Below, piece after piece: positions 1 to 12,994 of a stretch of DNA of 64,000 nucleotides. Positions within the stretch are counted from its first letter, which is position 1. Every line of letters begins with the position of its first letter. Below the pieces are notes generated by a model, which did no database searches, was not told where the DNA came from, and saw only the letters and a list, made by a program, of their open reading frames with translations. The translations under genes were made by a program, and so were the position numbers. This DNA is from Setaria digitata (taxonomy: Eukaryota > Nematoda > Chromadorea > Rhabditida > Setariidae), in the NCBI GenBank assembly GCA_003640385.1, contig RCAB01000177.1, positions 52,957-116,956 of the forward strand, read 5' to 3'.

Positions 1-318
1 CATATATGACAAGAACAAACAAAAATTAAAACTTTTTCTTGATTTCACTAGTATAATATCTTGTTCATAAAATGATCACATGCATAACTTTTCTAGTCAA
101 GTTTCAAAATTATGCCTCTTTCTCTTTGCCGCTTTCATATTTTTCTATTCTTTTGGATCATGAACTGGCTTATTTTTAATCAGTTTAAGTTTAAAAATAT
201 GTAGTTTCAATATATAACGGACATTGCATTTGAGACAATTCAAATAATGTTTATTCTACAAAGCTGTAATAAATTTAAAAGTCAATTTAAATTCAAATCA
301 CCTTGTTTTGTTTCTCAG
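1..318. other. Intron sequence upstream of the first visible TM9SF2 exon
   Basis: A+T-rich sequence with no open frame joining the downstream exon. It ends in a TTTCTCAG-like acceptor whose AG is at 317-318. The 5' half of the TM9SF2-type gene must lie left of the window. Confidence 0.6.
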
Positions 319-2487
319 TATTTGCCTGTCTTGGTTTCTTATCACCAGCAAATCGTGGATCGCTCATGACGTTTGCACTTATTCTTTATGTTTTTTTTGG
401 TATTGTTGCCGGTTACGTATCTGCAAGGCTTTACAAAAGTAATTTTTTCGAAATGATTTTGCTTAATTAATTTATTATCAGAACATATTTTGTCTTTTAA
501 TGTTTTAAAAAAAAACTTTGTTTCAAGCACTTTTATTTTAGATTTGTGCAGTCTTTTATGTACCTTGGAGCAGTTATAAAACATTTTGATTTTCAGCGAT
601 GAATGGCCTGGCATGGAAGACGAATGTATTAATGACGAGTTTTCTTGTCCCCGGGTATGTTTCTGCTTATTTATTTTGTTATCAACGTTTATAAGCTAGG
701 AAGAAATTTGTCAATTTTATGGAGTTGTGTTATTTTTAAATGGAAAATGCAAGATTTTTCAGTAGAATTCACTTCAAAGCTATAAGGAGAAGTGAAAGAT
801 ACCTTATTGCAGAATCGTGTTTGGAGTATTTTTCGTTTCAAACCTCTTGCTGTGGGCAAAAGGTTCTTCGGCAGCCGTGCCTTTTGGGACTCTTGTTGTG
901 CTCCTAATCCTGTGGCTTTTCGTTTCTATTCCGTTAACGTTTATTGGTTCCTATTTCGGCTTTAAAAAACGTGTAAGAGTTGATTTAAAAAAAAAAAAAA
1001 AAAAATTTTTGAGTCATATTTAAGAGGCGTATAAGGTTGGCGAAATTTCTGTTTAAATCTCATATTTATTGAGTGAGTCACTTTTGTATAGTTTTTATTA
1101 CTTTTGTATTTAAATTGTAAAATTTCTATTTCCATCCGAGATTCTACAAATTTGTAAATCATAAATGATATGGAACTGTATGACTTGGTTGGACTTTTAG
1201 TGAGTAGAGAGGCCAGCTATGAAAAAGCTCTTTTTTCGTATGCAAACGTCTTTTAGCCAATTGAACATCCGGTACGCACAAATCAGATCCCGCGACAAGT
1301 TCCGGATCAATCACTGTATACAAAACCAGTTGCAGGAATGTTTATGGGCGGTATCCTCCCCTTTGGATGTATCTTCATCCAACTTTTCTTCATTCTCAAT
1401 AGTATTTGGTGAGTTTTCATGAATTTCTCCTTTACGTTATTTACCATTTATTCCACTTTGCTTAAGTTTGGATTTTCTAAAGTATAGTTTTTATTGCAGC
1501 TGAAAGATATATTCTGATCGTTGACTTTTTCTTTCACATTTACCTTGTTTTCATAACAGCATTTCTTCTGCTCATTTTTTTTTTTTTTTATTTTATTCAT
1601 TATCAAAGTACTGGATGTCTTGTTACAGGGCTCACCAAACGTATTACATGTTTGGTTTCCTCTTCCTCGTATTTTTGATTCTGTTCATAACTTGCAGTGA
1701 AGCTACAGTCCTTCTTTGCTACTTCCATCTCTGTGCAGAGGTAAAAAATTGGATCATTTTTAGTGATTCTCGAATATTATTGTTCCTGTTCATTAAAAGT
1801 TCCCTGTTCATAATTTAAAGATTAGTTTTCGAACTGGAGTTGTGTACTATGGCTTGGATGAAGTTTGTATAGCAGTACTACTATTTTGTGACTTGATTTC
1901 TTCGGCTTGAGTATTTCTGGAAGAAAAGTGTGTACTGGTCATTTCTAGTGGTGGAATCAGATTTATTTCATTTTTATTTTTGAGACTTATAATTGAATAT
2001 TGAAGAGCTTCGAAAGTGAAATCATGCATGTTCAAAACCAGGAAATAGCATTTTTTTTTCCGATTTGCAGGATTATCATTGGTGGTGGCGATCGTTTATG
2101 ACTTCAGGCTTTACGGCCGTATATCTGTTTTTATATTGTATTCATTACTTTATAGCAAAACTAACTATAACAGGCACCGTGTCAACCATCCTGTATTTCT
2201 CCTACACTTTCATCATGGTCTTCATGTTTTTTTTAGCGACTGGTACTTTTTAATATGTTTTGATATTAGGTTGTTGGAAAAATTGTAAGAATGTCCATCC
2301 AATCTAATTGAGCATCCTTTTTGTTTTATTCTAAACCATATGTGCAACTGTATGAAAAGTGGAGATTAAATATGGGTAGATTAAGTTCTTTTACTTTGCT
2401 TGACCGTATATAATTTTAGGAGCAGTTGGTTTCTTATCAGCGTTCTTTTTCGTGGAAAAAATATATGGTTCCGTGAAAGTGGATTAA
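319..2487 (+). CDS. TM9SF2: Transmembrane 9 superfamily (nonaspanin) protein, TM9SF2-type, 3' part
   Basis: Seven exons, 5'-partial: 319-438, 597-654, 813-972, 1257-1408, 1629-1740, 2071-2242, 2420-2487 (TAA). They join in frame with GT-AG borders to about 280 residues of the C-terminal multi-pass region. Seen motifs are SPANRGSLMTFAL, GSSAAVPFGTLV, IEHPVRTNQIPRQVPDQS, GGILPFGCIFIQLFFILNS, CYFHLCAEDYHWWWRSF and the end KIYGSVKVD. These are typical of TM9SF2 rather than TM9SF4. The K-V-D C-terminus fits the COPI-binding KXD/E signal known for the family, so Golgi/endosomal residence is expected. Family role (from knowledge): sorting of membrane proteins with glycine-rich transmembrane segments. 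An AATAAA at 2503-2508 suggests a very short 3' UTR. The N-terminal lumenal domain is outside the window. Confidence 0.96.
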
Positions 2488-5400
2488 TATTCACTTTTGA
2501 CAAATAAAGGATCAATACTGCGGTGCAAAGGGGCATCTATTCTGGAAACAAAATATTTTTTTTCTGGAGTCTTCGGAATTATTTCTTAAAAAATGTAAAT
2601 TATGGTTCTGGATATTTTGGCCGGAAATAATGATAACGATATATGATAAGATGGGAATGGAAGTAATTTTAAAAATATGTAATGTAGGTTCCGTAAAGTT
2701 TGTATTTCTTCTGTTGTTTCTTTCCTGAATGGAGACCAGGAATTCGCACTATTGAGATACATAGTTCAGATTGCTTCTGACGTAGTATATTTTAAGGATA
2801 ATTGTTCATGAAATCAATGCAATTATGATGAATTTTTTTTTATCCAGCTGATGTTTAGTAAGGAATTTTATAACTGGCAAATTCTATCTCTACATTTCAT
2901 GCTACTTCAGTGGTAGAACATGAATTATTCTGTGAGCACGGGATTTTCTCTAGTTTGGGAATATTCGAAAAAAAAAATTTTCATAATTCACAGTTTTGAA
3001 TTATGAAATTTTCGAAAGTCATTTCCATTTTTTTTTTTTGGATAAATTTTTTATTTACTTCTATTTCTCTATTTCTTTGCTACTGAAAAAATTAGCTTCA
3101 ATAACGTGAAAAGGTGTCCGCTATTTTTCTGACGAAAACATGACTGAAATTTGTCGCGAAATTTGAATCAGAAAATTAGCTCAACATTGTTTTTTTGTTC
3201 AAGAATATAAGAAATTCTGGTCATTTTATTCTTTTTTTTCATCTTTTATTCGGAATTTTAAAAACATGGTACTAAATTTATATTCGACAGTGGTGAACAA
3301 TACATTGCTTATCTTCCTTCCCGATGTTTTTGGTTTAAGAATGTAAATTTTTGCAGAAAAATTTGACGTACTGTAATCTGCTGCATCAAGGTCGGAAGTA
3401 TAGAACGTGATATAAAATCATTGAAAGTGGTTTGAAAATTAATCCTATTCCCACATATTTATGTGTACATGTTTATATTATAGTTTTAGCCATCGGTCAT
3501 TAATGAAATATGACATGTTGTGAAATAAGTTTCTGGTCTGTAGTCTGAGATTCGAAAATTTTAGATAGAACTTACCAAAACTTCTTTCATGTTTGTAATT
3601 TATTATTTTATTTTCTTCCCTCCTCCTCTTCCCTTCTCGTCTTTCTGTCTTCCTGATTCCTTTTGTACTTTTAAGTGGTACTAGCGAAGTTGAGCGCATG
3701 AAGATTATGTGTTACAATTTTCTAAGCTGTTGCATAACAGGACGCATATGACTGTCAACTCGGATTGTTGTTTTTGCGGTTTCCATCTTAATTTTGCATG
3801 AAGAGAGGGTAAAAAAATATCGTTCTTTTATTTTGTTTGTAATATTATATTGTATATCAATAACATTATAAATATTTCTCTTTCAGTATTATTGTCAGTC
3901 TTTGATGTTCAACATTTACTGTCGACGGAGATGCTAAAAACTGATGTGGCAACTTCGATATCGGTGAGATAGCTTTAAGCTATTTCGGATTTATTTGTTC
4001 TAAGTTGATTTCATAGGTTTTTAACGTGTTAGCTGTTTAGCAGTATTCTAAGTAATGGTGTTAAATGTGATACTACAAAATCTACAAATGAACAAGTTCA
4101 TTTGAATCCCAACGTTCTTATGTGGTTGTTCGATACATATATGGATGGATTGCTTTTTGTCAGATAATGGAACATTTTGATCATGTAGATCGTAAGGTCT
4201 ACTAATTGAAAATATATTTGAGATAAAATGTATCGGGAAAAATGACATTTTTTTGACCTCTTGTCACATGTGATTGACAATTTTTCTTTTCCGTTTTCTA
4301 GGCAACTCTTAATTATCAACTCCTAACTTATATGATGCTAATATTGGTGTTATTGCCGGGAAGAGTTCAGAATCCAAACAGAGGTGAAAGTTTCACGCTA
4401 TCAGAATTGGTGCTTCAGAAAGATTGAATGCATGCTGCAAAAATGATGATAAAATATGGTACATATGCAAAGTTTAGCTGTTCACTAATAAATTTTGTTG
4501 AGAAATAACAGAGTGAAGTCTCTACAGTAGTTTTAAAATACAATAACGACTGTAATGCTCCAATTAATCTTCCTTCACATCCTTATTCTTTAAATTTTAG
4601 TATCTAAGTGTAATTTTCAGTATCTTCCTAACTTGAGGATCTTTCTCAAGTTTTACTAGTTAAGTAAAAAAAAAAAAAGAAAACAAGGAAAGAAATTTGT
4701 TATGCTTCAATAACTATTGGACGATAAGGTAAGAGATGTTCTGGCATAAATTATCTCAGGGCTTAGTTGCATGAAATTAAACTAGTTATACGGATGCAAG
4801 TAGTCTGGAAGTTGGTACAGTAATTTGGGAATTTTTTCTGAATCCATCGAACATAAAGTCTTTCAACATGGGACTCAATTTATTTATTCATTTTTTTTAT
4901 TTCCTTATTTAATAATTGAAAGATGCAAAAGCTACGTTGGAGTTTATTTACAAATTTCAAATTGATTTTGATTGGAATGACGCAGCAATAATACGATTAT
5001 GGATGTGGCTATTAATTAGCTTGTCAATTATAAATTTCTATTTTTCAATTCTAAATTGAATACACTATGATAATTCTTATAATTTAGATAATACCATTTA
5101 ACAATATCATTTCAAGGTTGGAAATTTAAAAAAAAAAGAAAAAAAAAAAAAAAAAAAAAAGAAGAAAAGATAGCCAAAATATTGAAAGGATTCTTTGAGA
5201 AACTCCTCCATTATTTGTCAGCAATAAAATTTTTAACTTTACTTTTACCGAGTGGAATATGACTGAAAAACAGATATGTTAAAACTCCTCTCCTAAAAAA
5301 AAGGCAGTGTTATTAACATTTAATATCATGTGGCATTTTGGTATAGTGCTAATAACGTAGTAAAAAATTAGTAAATAGGTGCTATTTTCTTTAAAATAAG

Positions 5401-6315
5401 TAATTATTAATCGTAAAGTTCTGTTCTAATGTCAGAATTATAAAATTTTATTAATATTAAAATTTGACAAATTGTTTTTAATGCAAAATGATCAATGATT
5501 AATTTTAGTGGTAATGTATAAAGACGAATTATAGTGTCCTGTTGAATATATTTGTATGAGCTTGTACGCGTCGGAATTGTTTACATAGTAATACTAAATC
5601 CTTATCAAGTATCATTTGCTTGGTAACTGATAACATCATCATCTAACATACCAGAAAAGGAAGAAGTGGGAAATATTTGTTATATTTGTTCAATGGGAAG
5701 AACAGTAATGTTTTGACCTGTAAATTCTTTGAACGTTAAACAGTGGTTGAAAACTATTAAAAAAAAAAAAAAAAATTTGTAAATTAGACATAAGTACACA
5801 AAAATGATTTCTATATAGTTCAGATTGTTCCTTTTCAAACACATTATGGAAGATTTAATGACTGACTAAAAAGTTTTTATTCTAATTAGCAATTCGATTT
5901 CTTTTTCCTTTTTTTTTTTTTCGCCTTAGTTATCATTAATGAATGCAAAGAAGTCATTTTAATTCTGATTAGGAATTTCTTTCAAATCGTTTATCATTTC
6001 AACATGCTAACTATTCTCTAGCATGAGATATGCCAGCTTAGTTAGAGCTTTTAGATATATTTATATTAACGTCTAAAAATATAACTATTAATTTATTAGT
6101 TACATCCTTCAGTGCTGTAAAATGCGGAAAATTAATTGAATAATTTAGCGACATGATTACTTACTTCATTAGTGAATAAAAAATTTTTGTAAGAAGTGCT
6201 AAAGAGTATGATGGTATGAAAGTGTAGAAAATAATTTTTTTTTTTTTTTAAAAAGAAGTTCAGTCTATCTTAGAATCATTTGCTCATTTGCTCATAGAAA
6301 TGCAAACATTAGAGT

Positions 6316-6348
<33 letters not shown>

Positions 6349-6990
6349 AAAAGATGAATGCATAAAAAGGTAAGCAATGTTATTAATATTCTTATTATAC
6401 TGCGCTTCACCTTTCATCAGCTCAAAACGAATAGTTCATATTAAAAGTTTTATATGCTAACAAATCTTGCCTGCAATCCTTTCAGGTTGCACATTGTAAA
6501 CTGAAAAAGTAGTTAACTGATAGCTAACTTATATTTCGCTAATTATCACTGAATTTCACATTTTATCTTCTTTAACTGACTGATACGGTAGTCTGATTTG
6601 CTACAAAAATATCTAACAAAAAAAAGAAATGTGAAATTTTTTTTTGCCCTTTATTTGATTCTGCTTGGCAAATTTGCCTAGAATAAACTTTCGATTGATT
6701 GTTGGGTAATTTTAATAAGGAAACTATTTGCTTAAAATAAACAATAAATGATAACTGAACTCAAACCGATAGCAATTACTAAATGATGTGTCTAATGAGT
6801 AGCAGAGTTGGGAGAGAAGGAAACGTCCTCTTTTTTTAGTTCATTCTGCTAAATAACTCTTTTTTTTTTTTTTTTTTTTCTCCTTTTTTTTGTGGAGATA
6901 GAAGAAATTTGAAAAAAAGACGAAACGAGAAACAACAGGGTAAGAAGTGATCGAAAGTGATAGAATGATTTGGGAATGGAAGAGCGAGCG
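2488..6990. other. Non-coding intergenic region
   Basis: About 4.5 kb of A+T-rich sequence. It contains long A/T runs (for example around 5129-5160, 5760-5775 and 6320-6346) and no ORF with flanking splice signals or protein-like composition. I see no RNA gene here. Confidence 0.6.
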
Positions 6991-6997
6991 ACTGACT

Positions 6998-8452
6998 TTA
7001 TCAGTAAGTGATATGAGATGGTTGATGGGGTGGGAAGGCGATAGATACCTTTTGTGATTGGTGATAATCGTTCTAGTATTGCTGATAGGTTATCATTGAC
7101 ATTAATAACATCTAGATTACACAATCGTACACTAAATGCTATCTAGAGATGATAAAGATGATTGTCGACTGAGTATTGAAATGAAATTATTCAAAGATAG
7201 AAGAAACAAATTATACAATGTTTATAGCAGAGAGGTTTTTTTTTTTTTCTTTAACGAAGTTAAGTTAGAGGGATGATTTTAGATTATCATGCAATTTCGT
7301 TGATAAATGTATTCCGAAAGAGTTCAAAAACTTCCATTTCCATATTCCGAACTAGCATCAAACTGAGTAAAACAGAAAAAAAAAATTTTGCATAAGAGTA
7401 AAACAATTTGAGAAGCTAAATTCAAATGCTATCTTATCAACAGATAATATGATATCTGCATAACAAAAAAAAAAACCCCAATTTACAAAGCATTCTGATA
7501 AATATCTCTGATAACATAATAATAATTAGTGGAACTAATTTCAGCATTTTCATTTGCATTTCTTCTCGAGAATTCATCATCTTCTGTGCACGAGAAAATT
7601 ACTGATATCAAAGTTTCAACATTTGTGCTTCCCTTTAATGGCTCACGAAATGAGAGCATCTTATTGGTTACGGTAGCAGTGTCATCAAATCAAACTACTC
7701 GTCCTGTCCTTCCCCTTTACTTCATTCGTTCACTACACTGCCACTTGTCACCATCATTTTACCATTGTTGAATCCTTCGGAAGCACCTAACTGAAAGTTT
7801 GCTGTTTACTCTTTCTTTGCTTCATTATTTTCTTTTTCCCAATTACTTAATTATTTAACATTTTACAAATTAATAAATTTTCTCATTTCGAATTTAATTT
7901 CCTGCTTAAAATTTTATCATTTACGTGTACGTTAAATAAATAAATTCATTGGAAGATTCTGAATGTGAAACTTTTCTTTTTTTTTTTTCATTGATAATAA
8001 AAGAAATAGAACTATCAAATTAGAGATAATCTTAATATCTAATAGAATGGTCTGTAGCAGCGGTGAAGTCATAAATTATTATTTGGTGGTTTATTTAGTT
8101 CTGTTGCCAAGTTGATAAGATAAGACAATAATGATTTCTCGTTCTGAGAGTAAACTGTTCGTGAAGGAGTGGTAAATAATCATATTATTGCAGAATCAAA
8201 TCACTAAATATTACGGTGGAATTTGATAGTTCACATATTTTCATCCTTAATTAAAGACATGGAAAGAAATTTAACTCAATGATGTCATCCGATTTGTCAC
8301 TCTTCCAATGATATGATCTCTTCAGATGTATCGATGAATTGAGGGAAATGTTTAAGCATGTTTCATGATCCATCAAGATTTCTTTCAGACTAAATTCCGT
8401 TAGAAGTATTTAAGCAAAAACGTTCGATATCTGAATGAGCTATAAATTATCA
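6998..8452. promoter_or_regulatory. Cluster of TGATAA/TTATCA sites upstream of the GATA factor gene
   Basis: At least 13 TGATAA hexamers on either strand lie in about 1.45 kb before the ELT-2-like start. Starts are at 6998, 7062, 7090, 7150, 7284, 7301, 7434, 7496, 7509, 7914, 7992, 8113 and 8447. The one at 8113 runs directly into a second GATAAG. With 35% each A and T, chance predicts roughly two to three. TGATAA is the target of nematode intestinal GATA factors, and C. elegans ELT-2 maintains its own expression through such sites. Autoregulation here is inferred. Confidence 0.5.
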
Positions 8453-8505
8453 TTTTTTTTTTTTTTTTTGAAAAAACTGTAAATTTCCGGAAAAATTAGA
8501 ACAAA

Positions 8506-10051
8506 ATGGAGGCAAGTCCGGCAGAAACTTGGAATGGAGCTGGAACATCAACTTTATTAAAGGATATTGCTTCTGCTGGATTGGTTCATTCAAATTCATT
8601 TATACAACTAACTTCAACTCATACCGGTGATGATAATGACACTGACGAGAATAGCAATCATAATAATAATGGAAATAAAAGTCCTTTGGATATATCAGTG
8701 CAAAACATGACAAAAAGAGAGGCTAACACAAGATTAGGTATGATTATAAATTTAAAGGTGCGAAAAAAAATGTTTTTTTGAAAACTTTTCTAGAAGCAAA
8801 TGCTATGCGTCGTCAATCAGTTGTGGTGGAGCCAAATTCGGTAATTTCACATGATGGCATGCTGGAAGCAAAATTTGATGCATCAAATTTTTCTTCATTA
8901 CTACCAAATCTCATTCAAACATCCGGTATAGTTCTTTTCCTGTCAAAGAAAAAAATTTAAAAAAAAAAATTGAAATCACTTGAAAAAATGCAACTATCTG
9001 ATATGTTGGTCAGGCGGATTTTCAGTTAAAATTATACCTAAATTATTTTGCGCTTTCTCAGAGAAGAGGTACAGTAAAGTTGGTGTGTAAAATTTCAAAT
9101 TTGAAATGGTACTATTTGTTAAACCTTCAAGAAATTCCACTTTTTCTTCATTTTCAATCACTAAATCGCTTACATGCTGCTAAAATCATTTAATATATTA
9201 AATTGTTCACTAATTTTTTGTTAAATTTAAAACATCTACCAAATTACTTCAATCTTCTCTTGATGAAATTAAGAAATTAATTTTAAATTAAGAAAAAATT
9301 AAAAATTTTAAATTAAGTTAAGAAATCCATGAAATTAAGAAATAAAAAGGATGGAATTTATTTCGGTACTGATTAATTTACTCAAGCATTAAATTTGGCC
9401 ATATTTGATTATTGCAATACTTTCTGATAACAGTCCAAATGAAAAGGTGCATTAAATTTTTGCAAATTTATGTTTTGCATGAAAACGAAGATGTTTGATT
9501 GATCTTCCGGACATCATCCATTCCGTGTCATATTGCGTATATGACTACGGTATACGGTATCCATTCCGTATGTCACTTCGGTACAGCATATTGCTGTACT
9601 GCAGCATTTGTTTCTTACAGCTAATTCTCAGTCTGACCCTGTCATTTCTTATCAATTTGAAATTTCATTTTATTTATAAATCAATGGATCAGTTCATCAC
9701 TTCAGCTATTATTCCCTTTTTTCATAATCATCAGCAGCGGTTTCCTGTTATCAATATCCGGAATACGATACAAAATTATGGATGAATCAATCAGGTGTTA
9801 GCCTATATCCTAGTTGTTCAACAGCTGCTGCAGCTCTTACGACGCCGCAATATTACTATACTGGAGTACCATCACAAGCTTATCTTATGCAGCAGTCATT
9901 AGGTACCGAACTAATGCCGTCTAGTGCTATACAAGCATATAACACTAACAATGTTACAGCACAGTTGCAAAGGTTTGATTTAAAATTCTTAATTGAAATC
10001 AATTTAGTCAGTAATTTGAATATTTCAAGAGAAAAAAGATATGTCATCTCC

Positions 10052-10103
<52 letters not shown>

Positions 10104-12994
10104 GGAAGGGAAGCATTCTTTTTCAAAGATTAAATCAGTTACGAAATTTCATGTTTCAGGAAAAGTTGAGGGATGGAACAAAACAGAAAACTTAGTAGGT
10201 TATTATTTTAAGCACTTGCAATTGTTCTAAACTGAAATCCGCTAATCGATTCAAAATATTAAACCTTTTAGCTTCTTAAAAGCTTTGAAGAAGTTTTAGC
10301 GGTTATGACTCATTTCGAATGAATGCTAATTACGATCCATTATCAACCTATCAGTTGCCACAACGAACTGGTATTGAGGGAAATCTTTGCGTTTTTCCAT
10401 CTCAGACGGTAACCATTCAGTTTTCCGAGCCTGAAATTCTTAAGATGTCATTGAGGCATTCTAAAAAGCATTTGTTGTTCCGGAAATGAAAACGAAACGG
10501 TGAGAAGAGCATGAGACTATAAGCGAAATTCATTTTAAATATCTTTATTTTCAGTTTATGCAAAATATGTTATCCAAAAGATTCTATTCACACAGAAAAT
10601 AGAAAATGAGTGCAACAATTCTAGCTGAACGGGACAGTTGCGCATTCCGCAGTACAAACAACAACCGCATCAACACAATGTCAACAGTGCGGTATTTACA
10701 CTTCGGATATTGTATGCAGTGGTACTTCGGTAATCTGTGCCAAATGCGCATCCGATCTTATGATCCATTACAGCAATAATCGATCGGACATGTCACAGGT
10801 ATGTTTTAGAAAATGAAGATAGAAGTAATCAAACACTGATAAAATCAGTAGAAATACCTTTTAGATGATTCAAGATTGATATGTAGAAAGAGTAAAACTA
10901 AAATATTTAAATCTGTTTAAAACACAGTACTTCTGGGTCTATACACTTGATGCTTAACAGTATGCAAATTAAATGATATTAGATCCATCATCCATCCATT
11001 TCTGGATTTGATTGAATGAAGTAATAATATAAAAATAAAAAAAAAAAAGATTTTACTAGACAAATATAAATTCTGTAACAAGTTATTGATGAGTTAAAAG
11101 ATAAAAAAAAAAAAAACAAAAGCAAACTTTGCTTGATGCTAAATTATCACTTCTTTGAAATTCTTTCTTACAGCACATTGTTTCATATTCGCCATTTTTG
11201 AGTACTTCTTGCGGAGTTGTGGAAAACAGCGAACAGGGATTCATTAGTGGCCAACAGCAATGTACTCGAAGTGGTTCCTCAGGTTGTCGAACTCGACAGC
11301 AACAGCGCAAAAATCAGGTAACCGTATAAGTCTTGAATTTCAATCGCTTTAGTGCGCGTGCGCTAAATGCTATGCGGATTTATCAGAAAAAGAAAAGTTA
11401 ACAAAAATTTTCCACAAGAAAGCAACGATTAAATCTCGTAATCCTACGTTTGCATTTTCTCAGTGGCAATTTTTTTTTTTTTTGACNATGCAGATATCAT
11501 ATAGTTTTGCTTACTTTGACCATAAATATTTTGAAGTTTGATAGGTAGAAACCAAAACCAATGCTTTTTCGAAGTTTTTTAATATTGTTAAGAGAAGAAA
11601 AAATTTAAGAAATTTACAAAAAAGCACTTTTCTGTTGCTGTAAACTTAAAGCTCTTTCGCTTTCTAAATTAAAAGCGAAAAAGAAATTTACAGAATTTTG
11701 CAAACATTTCACTAAATGTTTAATTTGCTATAATCTAACTAGTATAAAATAATTTCATATCTTTGCTATAAATTTTTAGCCCCAAAATAATTCCCAACGA
11801 AGACAAGGCCTGATTTGTGCAAACTGCCAAGGTACCAATACAACATTGTGGAGAAGGGATACTGAGGGACATCCGGTATGCAAGTACGTTTTTAATCAGC
11901 TTTTTTTTCTTCCTTTTCTTGGCTTGTGCTTTGTTTTCCTCTTTCTCAGAAGTTAACCTCATAGAATTGCAAATGTTGCTTTATCATTAAATCTTTTCAT
12001 AATCACTACTGGTCAAAGGTCAATGTTAAAATTAATGGTATCATTTGTTTAGTGCTTGTGGATTATATTATAAACTTCATCAAGTACAACGTCCAATATC
12101 AATGAAAAAAGAAGGAACTCTGCAAACACGAAAACGGAAGCAAAAATCGGAAGGTAATGGCATCCTACGACAACCTGCTTCATCGAAAAAGTTAGCCAGT
12201 CATCATAGCAGAGGTGGCCGCACATACGGAAACTCTCATTCTGGTAAGCCCATTTTTTCAGGTCATTTCAATTATTAGATGTTCCGGACAGGAAACAGTT
12301 CCTAGTGTTTACTTCAAAAAAAAAAGAAATTATCACTTTAAAGCTAGAATTTTGTAGTATTTAGTAATAATTATAGTGCCACTTCAGCAGCATTTTCTTC
12401 AACCGTTGAAGCAGTTAACGATTTGGTGCATCCGTACAATGTCATTTCATCAGTTGGAACAGTTAGTGATGAGCAGCTGTATGCATGGAATTCCGGGACA
12501 CAGTATGATGCATCTCAAGAAATTCCACTTCCAGGTCATCATCATCCAGAATCTCTGTTTGTATTTGCTTAACTTTTATATCCCAGTAGACTGCAAAAAA
12601 AAAAAAAAAGAAAACTGATTCGAATTCTAACTGACTGGATCAATGAATTACAGGTCTAAATCCGAGTAACGTTCTATCACAGTCACTTTTCTCAACCGGT
12701 CAGTATGATGCAACATCAGAAACGGAAATGATTACAACTGCCGGCATACCAACTGAGGTTGTTTATTTGCTTGTTTAAACGATTAGCTGCGATATTGATT
12801 CAGTCATCCTCATGATCTGATCAGATCAACTTCATGGTCAGTAAAATGCCATAATTTTTAGAGATAAAAGTTTATCATTTTAGGTGATTCGAAGAAGTGA
12901 AGAGGAAGAAACGGTAGCCGCTGTGCATTCACTGCAAACGCTTAAGGAAGAAAATCTGGAATCAACCGTTTTAGATGCCAAAAAATGCAATTAA
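8506..12994 (+). CDS. elt-2: GATA-type zinc finger transcription factor, ELT-2-like
   Basis: Eleven in-frame exons: 8506-8737, 8794-8925, 9735-9972, 10300-10408, 10625-10798, 11174-11317, 11780-11883, 12053-12243, 12388-12534, 12654-12757, 12884-12994 (TAA). They encode 561 aa. The canonical finger is C356-X2-C359-X17-C377-X2-C380, containing [20 protein letters not shown], followed by the basic tail [15 protein letters not shown]. It is split by an intron inside VCN/AC. Upstream at 256-278 is a degenerate finger CQQC-X15-CAKC without the TLWRR core. One normal plus one decayed N-finger is the arrangement known for C. elegans ELT-2, the intestinal master regulator, so that orthology is favoured. 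An ELT-7-type or other endodermal GATA factor remains possible. N-terminal and C-terminal arms are Ser/Thr/Gln-rich, presumably activating. AATAAA lies at 13042-13047. No trans-splice acceptor is obvious near the ATG. Confidence 0.93.
10058..10100. repeat. (CT)n microsatellite in intron 3 of the GATA gene
   Basis: An uninterrupted CT dinucleotide run of about 43 bases, preceded by imperfect CT units from 10049. It lies in the intron after exon 9735-9972. ORFs reading through it as SLSL repeats are artefacts. Confidence 0.95.

Noticed and set aside
9782..10195. 137-codon ORF containing SLSLSL in the GATA gene
   Set aside because: Only its first part (to 9972) is a real exon; the rest reads through an intron and a CT microsatellite.
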